Shown piece after piece: positions 43,477-52,381 of a stretch of 64,000 bases of DNA. A program made the position numbers and the translations under genes. Under the pieces are notes generated by a model. It ran no database searches and was not told the origin of the DNA. It saw only the letters and a program-made list of their open reading frames with translations. This DNA is from Marinobacterium alkalitolerans (GTDB lineage: Bacteria > Pseudomonadota > Gammaproteobacteria > Pseudomonadales > Balneatricaceae), in assembly GCF_017776525.1 (NCBI RefSeq), contig NZ_JACVEW010000011.1, positions 1 through 64,000 on the forward strand, read 5' to 3'. Position 1 is the stretch's first letter, and every line of letters starts with the position of its first letter.

Positions 43477-44811
43477 ATGGCACACAGCTGGACAGATACC
43501 TTTCGCCGCTATCGCGACATCCGACTGCTATGGATCTTTCTGATGGGCTGCTGCAGCGGCTTCCCGTTTCTGCTCACAGGCAGCGTGTTAAGCGGCTGGC
43601 TGGCGGATGCCGGTATCGCCCGCGCAGAAATCGGCTTGCTGGGCAGTGTCGCCACCGTGTATGCGATCAATTTCCTCTGGGCACCCCTGATTGACCGAGT
43701 ACGTCTGCCCGGTATTTCCCGTCTGGGACAGCGCCGCAGCTGGATTCTGTTGACTCAGCTGAGCATGCTGGTGTTCATTCTGTCACTCACCACCATCGAT
43801 CCGTCGTCCCAGCTGCTGCTGGCCGGCGCCCTGACACTGGGCGTTGCCGCCAGTTCAGCCACTCAGGATATTGCGGTCGATGCCTTTCGTATCGATCAGT
43901 TTGCCCCCCACGAAAAGGACTCTCTGCCACCGGCCGCCGCCATGGCGGTAATCGGCTGGTGGACCGGCTATGCCTGGCCGGGGTATCTGGCGTTTGCCCA
44001 GGCCGATCAGGTGGGCTGGAATACCGTCTATCTGATGATGGCCGGCGTACTGGTTGTCCTGATGCTGTTTACGTTGTGTGTACGCGAGCCCAGCACAGCC
44101 CGGGACGCACTCCAGGCCAGTGCCGAGCAGGCCTATGCCCAGGAGATGCCGCAACGCCGTTGGCTCAGCTGGCTGGCCGTGACGCTGATCGAGCCCTTTG
44201 CCGAATTTTTCCGCAAGAACGGTATCAAGGTGGCCCTGATGCTGATGCTGTTCATCTTTCTGTTCAAGATTGGCGAAGCCTTCCTGGGCCGCATGTCCGT
44301 GGTGTTTTACAAGGAAGTCGGTTTCAGCAACGAACAGATCGGCGAGTACACCAAGCTGTTTGGCTGGTTTATCACGGTCACGTTCACGCTGCTGGGCAGC
44401 GCCTTCAACACACGCTTCGGCGTGGTCAAGGGCCTGATGTTGGGCGGCAGTGCCATGGCCGCCAGCAACCTGATGTTTGCGCTCATTGCAGCGGCCGGCC
44501 CCGTCGAGTGGCTGCTGCTGCTCACACTGATTGTGGATAACTTCACCACCGCCTTCTCGACAGTCGCATTCGTGTCCTTCCTGACACTGCTGACCGGACG
44601 TGCATTCAGCGCGACCCAGTACGCGCTGCTGGCCTCTCTCGGCAACCTCAGTCGCACCACGCTGGCCGGTTTCAGTGGCTATACCGTTGACTGGCTGGGC
44701 AGCTGGGAACGCTTTTTCGTGGTAACGGCGCTGATGGTGCTGCCGTCGCTGCTGATGCTGTGGACGGTTCGACACCGGATCGACCGCATCAGACAGGATG
44801 ATAGTAAATAA
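43477..44811 (+). CDS. ampG: AmpG-like major facilitator permease
   Basis: This 444-residue inner-membrane protein has 12 or more helices. The N-terminal LLWIFLMGCCSGFPFLLTGSVLSGWLADAGI and ALTLGVAASSATQDIAVDAFRID are characteristic of AmpG, the importer of anhydromuropeptides for peptidoglycan recycling; LLTGRAFSATQYALLASLGNLSRTTLAGFSGY is the matching C-terminal repeat. AmpG controls beta-lactamase induction where AmpC is present; none is in view. Its stop codon lies inside a Fur-type palindrome of the next gene. Confidence 0.9.
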   Translation: MAHSWTDTFRRYRDIRLLWIFLMGCCSGFPFLLTGSVLSGWLADAGIARAEIGLLGSVATVYAINFLWAPLIDRVRLPGISRLGQRRSWILLTQLSMLVFILSLTTIDPSSQLLLAGALTLGVAASSATQDIAVDAFRIDQFAPHEKDSLPPAAAMAVIGWWTGYAWPGYLAFAQADQVGWNTVYLMMAGVLVVLMLFTLCVREPSTARDALQASAEQAYAQEMPQRRWLSWLAVTLIEPFAEFFRKNGIKVALMLMLFIFLFKIGEAFLGRMSVVFYKEVGFSNEQIGEYTKLFGWFITVTFTLLGSAFNTRFGVVKGLMLGGSAMAASNLMFALIAAAGPVEWLLLLTLIVDNFTTAFSTVAFVSFLTLLTGRAFSATQYALLASLGNLSRTTLAGFSGYTVDWLGSWERFFVVTALMVLPSLLMLWTVRHRIDRIRQDDSK

Positions 44812-44828
44812 TAATCATTATTATTTAC
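44804..44828. promoter_or_regulatory. Perfect 25-base Fur-type palindrome
   Basis: The 25 bases form a perfect palindrome around C44816. The core TAATAAT-C-ATTATTA (44809-44823) matches the 7-1-7 Fur consensus at 12 of 14, and the 19-base consensus at 15 of 19. It overlaps the ampG stop codon and lies about 60 bases before a small gene, so it would control that gene. Confidence 0.85.
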
Positions 44829-44886
44829 ACGCTGAGATCGCCTCGCTATAGTGAAGCTTCGATGCTTTTTCATGCAGGGAGGTAAG

Positions 44887-45102
44887 ATGACTTTTCAGAT
44901 CAACGCCTGGCTGGATCACCCGGAACCCAAACTGACCATCAGCGACAAGGCAAGTGGCATGACCCTGCTGGAGTGGCAGGGGGCACAGTTGAACCGGCTG
45001 CTGGATAAAGGCGGCCTGGTGGCCGCCGACTTTCACCACGGCAGCGATAGCGAGCAGCAGGCACTGGCACGTGAACTGTTTCTGCTGTGCTGCCAGGACT
45101 AG
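44887..45102 (+). CDS. Small protein of unknown function, probably Fur-regulated
   Basis: This is a 71-residue cytosolic protein starting at ATG 44887 with a strong GGGAGGT ribosome site. It has no signal peptide or membrane helix. The N-terminal half (FQINAWLDHPEPKLTISDKASGMTLLEWQG) looks like a small beta sheet, and the end is helical with a Cys pair (LFLLCCQD). I do not recognise the family. The perfect Fur palindrome just upstream indicates expression under iron limitation. The good ribosome site and codon use support a real gene. Confidence 0.75.
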   Translation: MTFQINAWLDHPEPKLTISDKASGMTLLEWQGAQLNRLLDKGGLVAADFHHGSDSEQQALARELFLLCCQD

Positions 45103-45111
45103 ACAGCAACG

Positions 45112-45133
45112 GGCGGGGCCAGAAGGCCCTGCC
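45112..45133. terminator. Hairpin between small gene and yajQ
   Basis: The imperfect stem GGCGGGGCC-AGAA-GGCCCTGCC (one mismatch) lies between two convergent genes. No T tract is present; it may act in both directions. Confidence 0.5.
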
Positions 45134-45135
45134 TG

Positions 45136-45618
45136 TCAGTCTCGAAAGTTGTTGAACTGCAGCGGCAGCTCAATATCCGCTTCACGCAGCAGCGCAATCG
45201 CCTGCTGCAGATCGTCGCGCTTTTTGCCGGTGATGCGTACCTTTTCACCCTGAATCTGTGTCTGGACCTTCAGCTTCGATTCCTTGACCGTCTTGGTGAT
45301 TTTCTTGCACAGCGCCTGATCCAGCCCCTGACGCAGCACCACTTCCTGACGCGCCTTGACTCCGCCCAGCTCAGGCTCCTTGATCTCCATACACTTGATG
45401 TCGATCTTGCGCCCGGTCAGCTTGGCTTTCAGCATTTCCAGCATCTGTTGCAGCTGAAAATCCACCTCGGCTTCAAGTTGCACCTTCTCACCGCTCAGTT
45501 CATAACCGGCATTGACGCCCTTGAAGTCATAGCGACTCTGCAGCTCACGATTGGCCTGATCAACGGCGTTGGTGACTTCGTGCATATCCAGCTCGGATAC
45601 CACATCAAATGAAGGCAT
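45136..45618 (-). CDS. yajQ: YajQ-family nucleotide-binding protein
   Basis: This 160-residue cytosolic protein has two ferredoxin-like domains. The start MPSFDVVSELDMHEVTNAVDQANRELQSRYDFKG and the end KVRITGKKRDDLQQAIALLREADIELPLQFNNFRD are the conserved signatures. Members bind RNA or nucleotides, and some bind cyclic di-GMP and alter transcription factors. It stands alone between a convergent small gene and a divergent panE. Confidence 0.95.
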   Translation of the reverse strand: MPSFDVVSELDMHEVTNAVDQANRELQSRYDFKGVNAGYELSGEKVQLEAEVDFQLQQMLEMLKAKLTGRKIDIKCMEIKEPELGGVKARQEVVLRQGLDQALCKKITKTVKESKLKVQTQIQGEKVRITGKKRDDLQQAIALLREADIELPLQFNNFRD

Positions 45619-45693
45619 TGCGCATCTCCTGTTAATATCGGGTTACAGTCCCCTATATGGGGACACCCTGTCACTTTTTCCAGCGGAGTATAC

Positions 45694-46602
45694 ATGCACT
45701 GGTACATTCTTGGGCCCGGCGCGATCGGCACCCTCTGGGCCAGCCTGCTGCTGCAGGCCGGTCACAGGGTGACCCTGTTGCAGCGCCAGCCAGATGCCAA
45801 GCATCAACGCATCGAGATTATCAGCAGCCGGGGGACTTCAGGCATCGAGCCCGCGACAGAAGCCTTGAGCTCTGAAGGCCCCGACATCGAACACCTGCTG
45901 GTGACAACAAAAGCTCAGCAGACCGAAGCGGCACTGGCACAGATAATCCCCCGTCTGACACCCGATGCTCAGGTCGTGCTGCTGCAAAACGGCATGGGGC
46001 AACATGAGGCTGCAGCGCGCCTGCTGCCATCGCAGTTACTCTGGGCCGCCACCACCACGGCGGGTGCCTGGCGCGAGTCCCCCACCCGGTTGCAACTGGT
46101 CAGTCTCGGCTCGACCCGGATAGGCCCCTGGGGGACAAACCAGATGCTGCAGTCTGACGGCTGGGGGGCACTGGAGATCGACCTGGAGAGTACACCCGAC
46201 ATCAAGTCTGTGCTTTGGCGCAAGCTGGCCATCAACTGTGCCATCAATCCGCTGACGGCCCTGCATCACTGCCGCAATAGTGAACTGTTGACGGACCCGG
46301 CACGGCACGAAAGGCTCCGACAGGTATGCCATGAAGTCGAAACCGTTGCCAGGGCACTGGAGATCCGGCTGTTTGATACGCCACTGGCCGAGCAGGCCGA
46401 AGCGGTCGCGCAGTCGACAGGGAATAACCTTTCATCCATGCTACAGGACATACGGCTACACCGTCCGACCGAGATCGAACATATCACCGGATTTTTATGC
46501 CGCCAGGCTGAACACCTGGGACTGAGCGTCCCGGTCAACCAGGCCCTGCTGGAGCAGGTCCGCAACTTGAATGTGGCAAAGGAGTTTCCACCTGATGAGT
46601 AA
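45694..46602 (+). CDS. panE: Ketopantoate reductase
   Basis: This 302-residue NADPH-dependent enzyme reduces 2-dehydropantoate to pantoate for coenzyme A synthesis. The Rossmann motif is ILGPGAIGTLWASLLL at the N-terminus; the catalytic Lys is in WRKLAINCAINPLTALHHC (about residue 175), and EIEHITGFLCRQAEHLGLSVPVNQALLEQV is the C-terminal domain. Family members act on several 2-oxo acids, so pantoate is likely rather than certain. It overlaps ppk2 by 8 bases. Confidence 0.93.
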   Translation: MHWYILGPGAIGTLWASLLLQAGHRVTLLQRQPDAKHQRIEIISSRGTSGIEPATEALSSEGPDIEHLLVTTKAQQTEAALAQIIPRLTPDAQVVLLQNGMGQHEAAARLLPSQLLWAATTTAGAWRESPTRLQLVSLGSTRIGPWGTNQMLQSDGWGALEIDLESTPDIKSVLWRKLAINCAINPLTALHHCRNSELLTDPARHERLRQVCHEVETVARALEIRLFDTPLAEQAEAVAQSTGNNLSSMLQDIRLHRPTEIEHITGFLCRQAEHLGLSVPVNQALLEQVRNLNVAKEFPPDE

Positions 46603-47398
46603 CCTGCCGGACAGCTATCCATATAAGAAAAAGCTCAAACGTGACCTGTATGAGGCCGAGAAAAGACAACTGCAGATTGAGCTGCTGAAGGTCCAGCGCT
46701 GGGTGAAGGAATCCGGCCAGAAAATCCTGATTATTTTCGAAGGCCGTGACGCCGCCGGCAAGGGAGGCACCATCAAGCGCGTGATGGAGCACCTCAACCC
46801 TCGTGGCGCTCGCGTAGTTGCGCTGGAAAAGCCAACGGAACGTGAGAAGACGCAGTGGTACTTCCAGCGTTATATCAAGCACCTCCCGAGCGCCGGAGAG
46901 ATCATGCTGTTCGACCGCTCCTGGTACAACCGGGCCGGTGTCGAACGAGTGATGGACTTCTGCACCCCGACGGAATATCTGGAGTTCATGCGTGAAGCCC
47001 CTGAACTGGAGCGCATGTTCGTGCGTAGTGGCATTCGTTTGTTCAAACTCTGGTTCGAGGTCAGCCGGGAAGAGCAGTTCAGACGCTTTCAGGCGCGCCG
47101 TGAAGACCCGCTGAAACACTGGAAGCTCTCGCCCATCGACATGGCATCACTGGACAAGTGGGATGCGTATACGGAAGCGAAGGAAGCGATGTTCTTCCAT
47201 ACCGATACCGCCGATGCCCCCTGGACCGTGATCAAGTCGGACGACAAGAAGCGGGCACGCCTGAATGCACTGAAATTTATTCTGAGCGAGCTACCCTACC
47301 CGGATGCCAACCCGGAACTGGAGCTTGAGCCTGATCCACTGATCGTTCAGCCGGCTCACCTGAGCCTGAAAGCCAACACTACACAGGACCCCTCATGA
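46595..47398 (+). CDS. ppk2: Polyphosphate kinase 2
   Basis: This 267-residue cytosolic enzyme transfers phosphate between polyphosphate and nucleotides. It starts at ATG 46595 (MSNLPDSYPYKKK) with AAGGAG upstream. A single PPK2 domain is complete: Walker A FEGRDAAGKGGTIKR, lid LEKPTEREKTQWYFQRYIKHLP, Walker B FDRSWYNRAGVERVMDFC. The one-domain form is that of class I enzymes, which mainly make ATP or GTP from diphosphates using polyphosphate. It overlaps panE and pduO on both sides. Confidence 0.95.
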   Translation: MSNLPDSYPYKKKLKRDLYEAEKRQLQIELLKVQRWVKESGQKILIIFEGRDAAGKGGTIKRVMEHLNPRGARVVALEKPTEREKTQWYFQRYIKHLPSAGEIMLFDRSWYNRAGVERVMDFCTPTEYLEFMREAPELERMFVRSGIRLFKLWFEVSREEQFRRFQARREDPLKHWKLSPIDMASLDKWDAYTEAKEAMFFHTDTADAPWTVIKSDDKKRARLNALKFILSELPYPDANPELELEPDPLIVQPAHLSLKANTTQDPS

Positions 47399-47964
47399 GC
47401 AACCGACTCAGCCGTATTTACACCCGCAGTGGTGACAAGGGCCAGACCGGCCTGGCGGATGGCAGCCGCCTGCCCAAGTACCATCCTCGCATCGAAGCCT
47501 TGGGGGATGTGGACGAACTGAATTCACTGCTCGGCTGTGCACTGGCCGAACGAGACGACAGAGACCCGCTGCTGTGTCTGCTGCGCCGGGTACAGAACGA
47601 TCTGTTCGATCTGGGCGGCGAGCTGGCGGTCAACAGCCCGGACTATACGGTCATGACGGCTGAGGTGGTCGAGTGGCTGGAAGCGGAACTGGACCGCATG
47701 AACGAAACCCTGCCTCCGCTCAAGGAGTTCATCCTGCCCGGGGGCAGCCGAGAAGCCGCTCAACTGCATCTGGCCCGAACGGTTTGCCGACGTGCGGAGC
47801 GGCGTCTGGTGGAGCTGGCAGACGCCGAAACCGTCAACCCGCAGGCCGTTGCCTACCTGAATCGCCTGTCGGACCTGCTGTTTGTAGCGGCCCGCTGCCT
47901 CAACCGGGAGGACAACAGGGGCGACATTCTGTGGCAGCCACGCTCCCCCTCGGGCAAGGGCTAG
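47395..47964 (+). CDS. pduO: PduO-type ATP:cob(I)alamin adenosyltransferase
   Basis: This 189-residue enzyme transfers the adenosyl group of ATP to cob(I)alamin, releasing triphosphate. Motifs are complete: YTRSGDKGQTGLADGSRLPKYHPRIEALGDVDELNSLLG and GSREAAQLHLARTVCRRAERRLVEL, with NPQAVAYLNRLSDLLFVAARCLN at the end. It forms trimers. It overlaps ppk2 by ATGA and converges with the HDOD gene, sharing four bases. No B12-dependent mutase gene is in the window. Confidence 0.95.
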   Translation: MSNRLSRIYTRSGDKGQTGLADGSRLPKYHPRIEALGDVDELNSLLGCALAERDDRDPLLCLLRRVQNDLFDLGGELAVNSPDYTVMTAEVVEWLEAELDRMNETLPPLKEFILPGGSREAAQLHLARTVCRRAERRLVELADAETVNPQAVAYLNRLSDLLFVAARCLNREDNRGDILWQPRSPSGKG

Positions 47965-49502
47965 CGCCGCCCCTGCATCACCTCGAGTCCCAGCCGCAGT
48001 TGCACCAGGAACTGGTTGAATACCCGAAACTCCTCGTCTTCGACCGTGCTGCCCGTACTCAGCTTGTCGGCGTAGAGCAAACCGATCAGGCGCTCCTTGA
48101 CGACCAGAGGCGCCATGATAAACCCCTGCGGCTGCACCTGATCCAGAAAACGGTCCGGCAGGCGCTCGCGCCAGCCGGGCTCGTTCGCGTCCGGCACCAG
48201 CAGGGTCATTCGCTTGCTGAGAATGCGGAAGAAGAGCGTGCTGTCCGCATCGCCCTGCCGCAGCTGGAAAAAGTGCTCCAGCGTCGTACAGTCATAACCG
48301 GCCGCAAAGCGTACCTTCAGCTCACGCCCCAGGCCTCCCAACAGGCAGAACGCGGAACGCTCCAGGCCACAGCAGTCCACCACGGCCTTGACGGCCACTT
48401 CGATGAGCTGGCTGGCACTGGCCTGCTGGGCAATCAGGTCATTCAGCTTTTGCAGGTACTGCAGCTGCTGCTCCATCCAGAGCGACTGGCGATCGACTGA
48501 GGGCGAGGCCGGCTCGGCGGCCGGCTGGGTATCACGCTGACGGTGTTCCCGTGAATGCACATAGTAGGCAAGACGACGGGTCAGATCGTTCAGCGACTCA
48601 TTTTCGCTCTCGGTCATTTTCGGGCTGATCACCGAGTGTGCCAGACCATACTCTTCCGCCAAATCGCACAGCTGACGGAAGGATTCGTCCATGTGCGCTT
48701 CAAGCTGCTCCGGCTGCTGGCCGGTAACATCTGCAAGGCCATTCATGAGCTTGTCGTAGTCGAGTTCATCCGCCGTATCACGCTGATAGATCAGCTCCAG
48801 CAGGTCATGGCAGCCAGACGCCAGGCTGTAGTTGGCCTTGCGCCCCCCGGTCAGCTGGTCGGCCGTCATCGGGTCCATCGCCTGAACCACGGATTTGGGA
48901 AACCCCCAACCCTGTGCCAGGTCCTGACCAATGTCGCTGAAATTGCCCCCCAGCGCCTGCAACTGAATGCGGCCCCAGCTTTCACGTGCCGCCACTCTCT
49001 GGCGCAACATGTCCCGGTAGGTATCCGGCAGCGTAAAAGCCACGATGATTTCGCCAAGGCCGTACAGCAGACCGCAGATGTAGGTTTCCTCTATGTCGCG
49101 GATATTGGCAGCCGCTGCCATCTCACGCGCCATGGAAGCGTTCAGGAATGCACGGATCAGCAAGGGTTCAATCAGGCTATCGGGCTGTTCATCTCGGAAG
49201 CTTTCGATCAGTTTCAGCGTGACACAGAGGTTCTGGATCCGCTCAAAGCCGATCAGCACCACGGCTCTGGACACGGCACTGATATGGCCGCCACTGCGGT
49301 TGTACGTCGGCGTATTCGCAATCTTGAGCAGCTTGGTCGACAGGTTGGCATCCTTCATGACGGCCATGGCCAGCGCCATGGCATCACTCTGGCGCGAGCT
49401 GCTGACCTGGCGGATCCGGTTGACCGTCGCACTGAAGACGGGCAGATCACCCAGCCGGTCCAGCCGCGAATAGATGGAATTAAGCGTCTGTTGATACTTC
49501 AC
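47961..49502 (-). CDS. HDOD-GAF signalling protein
   Basis: This 513-residue cytosolic protein has an N-terminal HDOD domain (about residues 15-215: LPVFSATVNRIRQVSSSRQSDAMALAMAVMKDANLSTKLLKIANTPTYN...AVVLIGFERIQNLCVTL) and a C-terminal GAF-like domain (about 355-505: LERSAFCLLGGLGRELKVRFAAGYD...PLVVKERLIGLLYADK). A Pro/Gln-rich linker separates them. HDOD domains are HD-like without nuclease residues and act in signalling. The ligand is unknown. It is divergent from the zapG gene. Confidence 0.9.
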   Translation of the reverse strand: MKYQQTLNSIYSRLDRLGDLPVFSATVNRIRQVSSSRQSDAMALAMAVMKDANLSTKLLKIANTPTYNRSGGHISAVSRAVVLIGFERIQNLCVTLKLIESFRDEQPDSLIEPLLIRAFLNASMAREMAAAANIRDIEETYICGLLYGLGEIIVAFTLPDTYRDMLRQRVAARESWGRIQLQALGGNFSDIGQDLAQGWGFPKSVVQAMDPMTADQLTGGRKANYSLASGCHDLLELIYQRDTADELDYDKLMNGLADVTGQQPEQLEAHMDESFRQLCDLAEEYGLAHSVISPKMTESENESLNDLTRRLAYYVHSREHRQRDTQPAAEPASPSVDRQSLWMEQQLQYLQKLNDLIAQQASASQLIEVAVKAVVDCCGLERSAFCLLGGLGRELKVRFAAGYDCTTLEHFFQLRQGDADSTLFFRILSKRMTLLVPDANEPGWRERLPDRFLDQVQPQGFIMAPLVVKERLIGLLYADKLSTGSTVEDEEFRVFNQFLVQLRLGLEVMQGRR

Positions 49503-49731
49503 ACTGATCCTTTAAGCGCAACAGGGGTCGATGTTTCGTGTAGCCTACACGCGTCAGTATATCAGAACACGGCCCCGTCAAACGTTGATTTGAAACGCGC
49601 AACCCCGGGCATCGCCAAAGGCTCTGGAGCGAAGCGATCCGAGCGGTGCAATACTGTGATGGGCGCATGGGCTTCAGTCTCACTTTGTTTTAAGATGACC
49701 CCATCACCCATGAGCGACCGAGGATTGATGC

Positions 49732-50301
49732 GTGGAACAAAGCAATATCTGGATAATCACTCTTGTAGCGCTCGGCATTGGCGCCTTGATCGGCTTTCTG
49801 CTGGGCCGCGCCGGTGGCAGCTCAAGCCGTGAACAGGAGCTGGTCGATGAACTCGACGAAGCCCGTGCCGAACTGGACAGTTACAAGCACAAGGTATCAT
49901 CCCACTTTGAGGAAACGGCTGAGCTGGTAAACGGGCTCAGTGAGCAGTACCGCAAGGTGTACCACCACCTGGCCAGCAGCGCTGAAACGCTCTGCCCCGG
50001 CCTTCCCGTATCGGCCGCACTGCAGCAGCAGGAGCAGGCCCAGCTGGGGCAAAGCATTCCCACCGTGACGGATGCGCTCGACAACGACGAGCAGGATGAA
50101 CTGCCCGAGCCGCCGCGCGATTACGCGCCCAAGAGCCCGGACGAAGCCGGTACCCTGTCAGAGGAGTACGGCCTGAAACAGAAGGAAAAGGCGGAAGCCG
50201 AAGCGGTCGATAACCCGCACGGAACCGACCCCACGGCCTATGCCGAAGATCCGGAGCTGGAGAAAAAGGACGGCGAGACCGAGTCCCGCAAGCCTCAGTA
50301 A
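49732..50301 (+). CDS. zapG: YhcB/ZapG (DUF1043) inner-membrane protein
   Basis: This 189-residue protein starts with GTG 49732. One N-terminal helix (about residues 8-28, WIITLVALGIGALIGFLLGRAGG) is followed by a coiled coil (ELVDELDEARAELDSYKHKVSSHFEETAELVNGLSEQYRKVYHHLASSAETLC) that is the DUF1043 signature; the C-terminal third is acidic and disordered. ZapG links cell division with envelope synthesis in E. coli. It often neighbours degS-type protease genes, as here with ybgI in between. Confidence 0.92.
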   Translation: MEQSNIWIITLVALGIGALIGFLLGRAGGSSSREQELVDELDEARAELDSYKHKVSSHFEETAELVNGLSEQYRKVYHHLASSAETLCPGLPVSAALQQQEQAQLGQSIPTVTDALDNDEQDELPEPPRDYAPKSPDEAGTLSEEYGLKQKEKAEAEAVDNPHGTDPTAYAEDPELEKKDGETESRKPQ

Positions 50302-50309
50302 GCTCCATT

Positions 50310-50332
50310 CTCAGGCGGCACAGCCGCCTGAG
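50310..50332. terminator. Bidirectional hairpin between zapG and ybgI
   Basis: The stem CTCAGGCGG-CACAG-CCGCCTGAG lies between two convergent genes. No T tract follows on either strand. Confidence 0.7.
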
Positions 50333-50338
50333 CCTGCC

Positions 50339-51100
50339 TTATACCGGGTTGTCGATATCCACGAAACGGTGCTCCAGCCCGAACTCCGCCGCCAGATGCT
50401 CACCCAGCGCCTGAACACCGTAGCGCTCCGTTGCATGGTGACCGGCCCCGATGTAATGAATGCCCGCCTCTCGCGCCACATGCACAACGGGTTCTGAAAT
50501 TTCGCCACTCAGGTACAGGTCTGCATCCTGTGCCAACGCCAGATCGATCATGCGTTCGGCTGCGCCGGTACACCAGGCAACACGCTCGATAGTGTGATCC
50601 CCGCCCGCAATGGTCTGAGGCTCGCGCTGAAGCACCTCGGCAACACGCGCTTCAAACGCTTGCAGCGTCATCGGTGACGCCAGTGTGCCCACATTGCCGA
50701 TCGCGGGGCTCTCACCCGGCGACAGCGGCCCTTCCATCTGGATCCCCAGCAACTGCGCCAGCTGGGCGTTATTGCCCAGTGTCGGATGCGCATCCAGCGG
50801 CAGATGATAGGCCATCAGGTTGATATCAGCGGCCAGCAGTGTCTGAATGCGGCGGCGCTTGATACCGGTAATCGGCTCAGCCTCCCCCTTCCAGAAATAA
50901 CCGTGATGGACCAGCACCAGATCCGCCTGCCATTGAACGGCCTCATCCAGCAGCGCCTGAGAGGCCGTCACACCGGTCAGTACGCGCGAGATTTCAGGCC
51001 GCCCCTCGACCTGCAAGCCATTGGGGCAATAATCCTTGAAACGGGGCACCTCAAGCAGTTGATCAATATAGGTCTGTAGCTCTTTCAGCGTTGTGGACAT
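50339..51100 (-). CDS. ybgI: Nif3-like dinuclear metal protein YbgI
   Basis: This 253-residue protein forms toroidal hexamers with two metal ions per subunit in the family. Metal-binding His residues are in LVLVHHGYFWKG (about 63-69), MAYHLPLDAH (about 98) and YIGAGHHATERYGVQALGEHL near the C-terminus. The enzyme activity is not established; a GTP cyclohydrolase-like or hydrolase role has been suggested in the literature. It is divergent from degS, the same arrangement as in Pseudomonas. Confidence 0.93.
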   Translation of the reverse strand: MSTTLKELQTYIDQLLEVPRFKDYCPNGLQVEGRPEISRVLTGVTASQALLDEAVQWQADLVLVHHGYFWKGEAEPITGIKRRRIQTLLAADINLMAYHLPLDAHPTLGNNAQLAQLLGIQMEGPLSPGESPAIGNVGTLASPMTLQAFEARVAEVLQREPQTIAGGDHTIERVAWCTGAAERMIDLALAQDADLYLSGEISEPVVHVAREAGIHYIGAGHHATERYGVQALGEHLAAEFGLEHRFVDIDNPV

Positions 51101-51183
51101 GGTGACCTCCGCAATTGTTCAAACAGTTTCCGCAAACGTATAATTATCGCATACCTAAATGATTCACAGGTGCAATCAAGCCA

Positions 51184-52329
51184 ATGCGACGAATTTCCTA
51201 TCTGATCTGGCCTGTTGTAACCGGCATCCTGGCTGCTCTGCTGATTTTGCAGCTATGGCCGGGGCTTGTCTCTCCGCCGGTCAACCGTGTGGAAATACGG
51301 GAAGCCGCCAGTATTGATACAACGGCACTGCCCTCAAGCGGTGTGGTCTCCTATGCGGATGCCGTGGACCAGGCTGCACCGGCGGTGGTGAATATTTATA
51401 CCCGTACACTGGTGCGTCAGCCGGTTAATCCACTGTTGAATGACCCCTTCTTCCGCAATTTTTTCAATGCCGACCAGCTGCCGCAGCGGGAGCGCATCGA
51501 ATCCAGTCTGGGCTCCGGGGTGATTCTCAATCCGCAGGGCTATGTCGTCACCAACAACCACGTTATTTCGGGTGCGGACAGCATTATTGTCGCACTGCGA
51601 GACGGGCGTGAGGCGGTCGCCGACGTGGTGGGTGTCGACCCGGAAACCGATCTGGCGGTATTGAAAGTCGACCTGGAAGATCTGCCCAGTATTACCTTTG
51701 CCAACGACGATTTGCGTATCGGCGATGTGGCACTGGCGATAGGCAACCCTTTTGGTGTTGGCCAAACGGTCACCATGGGGATCATCAGCGCCACCGGTCG
51801 TAACCGCCTTGGCCTGAGCACCTATGAGGACTTCATTCAGACCGATGCCGCGATCAACCCGGGCAACTCGGGTGGCGCACTGGTGGATGCACACGGCAAC
51901 CTGATCGGCATCAACACCGCCATTTTCTCCAAATCAGGGGGATCACAGGGCATCGGTTTTGCTATCCCTTCCAGCCTGGCGCGACAGGTGATGCAGGATC
52001 TGATCACGCATGGGCGCGTCATTCGTGGCTGGCTGGGTGTGGAAATTCAGGAGCTCAGCCCAAGGCTGGCTGAATCTTTCGGCGTTGGTGATCGCAAGGG
52101 TCTGGTGGTCGCAGGCATTTTCCGCAACGGCCCCGCGCACAAGGCCGGGCTGCAGCCGGGTGATGTGCTCCTGTCCATCAACGGTGAAACCGTCCGCAGC
52201 AGCCGTCTTGAGATGAACCGCATCGCGGGGCTCAAGCCGGGTGATCGTATTACACTGGGCGTGCTGCGAAACGGACATGAGATGAGTCTGGATGCACAAG
52301 TTGGCGAGCGCCCGCCCAGCCGGCAGTAA
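51184..52329 (+). CDS. degS: Envelope-stress protease DegS/AlgW
   Basis: This 381-residue periplasmic serine protease is anchored by one N-terminal helix (about residues 4-27). The catalytic triad is His126 (VTNNHVIS), Asp156 (PETDLAVL) and Ser229 (NPGNSGGAL). One PDZ domain (about 275-370) follows, which separates it from two-PDZ DegP/DegQ. DegS cuts the anti-sigma factor RseA/MucA when unfolded porins bind the PDZ domain. It converges with hisD over a shared terminator. Confidence 0.95.
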   Translation: MRRISYLIWPVVTGILAALLILQLWPGLVSPPVNRVEIREAASIDTTALPSSGVVSYADAVDQAAPAVVNIYTRTLVRQPVNPLLNDPFFRNFFNADQLPQRERIESSLGSGVILNPQGYVVTNNHVISGADSIIVALRDGREAVADVVGVDPETDLAVLKVDLEDLPSITFANDDLRIGDVALAIGNPFGVGQTVTMGIISATGRNRLGLSTYEDFIQTDAAINPGNSGGALVDAHGNLIGINTAIFSKSGGSQGIGFAIPSSLARQVMQDLITHGRVIRGWLGVEIQELSPRLAESFGVGDRKGLVVAGIFRNGPAHKAGLQPGDVLLSINGETVRSSRLEMNRIAGLKPGDRITLGVLRNGHEMSLDAQVGERPPSRQ

Positions 52330-52340
52330 GCGGATATAAA

Positions 52341-52366
52341 AAAAGCGCCTCAGGGCGCTTTTTTTT
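52341..52366. terminator. Bidirectional terminator between degS and hisD
   Basis: The stem AAAAGCGCC-TCAG-GGCGCTTTT has a T tract on the plus strand (TTTTTTTT in total) and an A tract upstream that gives a T tract on the minus strand, so it works for both convergent genes. Confidence 0.93.
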
Positions 52367-52381
52367 GAGCCATCCGCGGCT

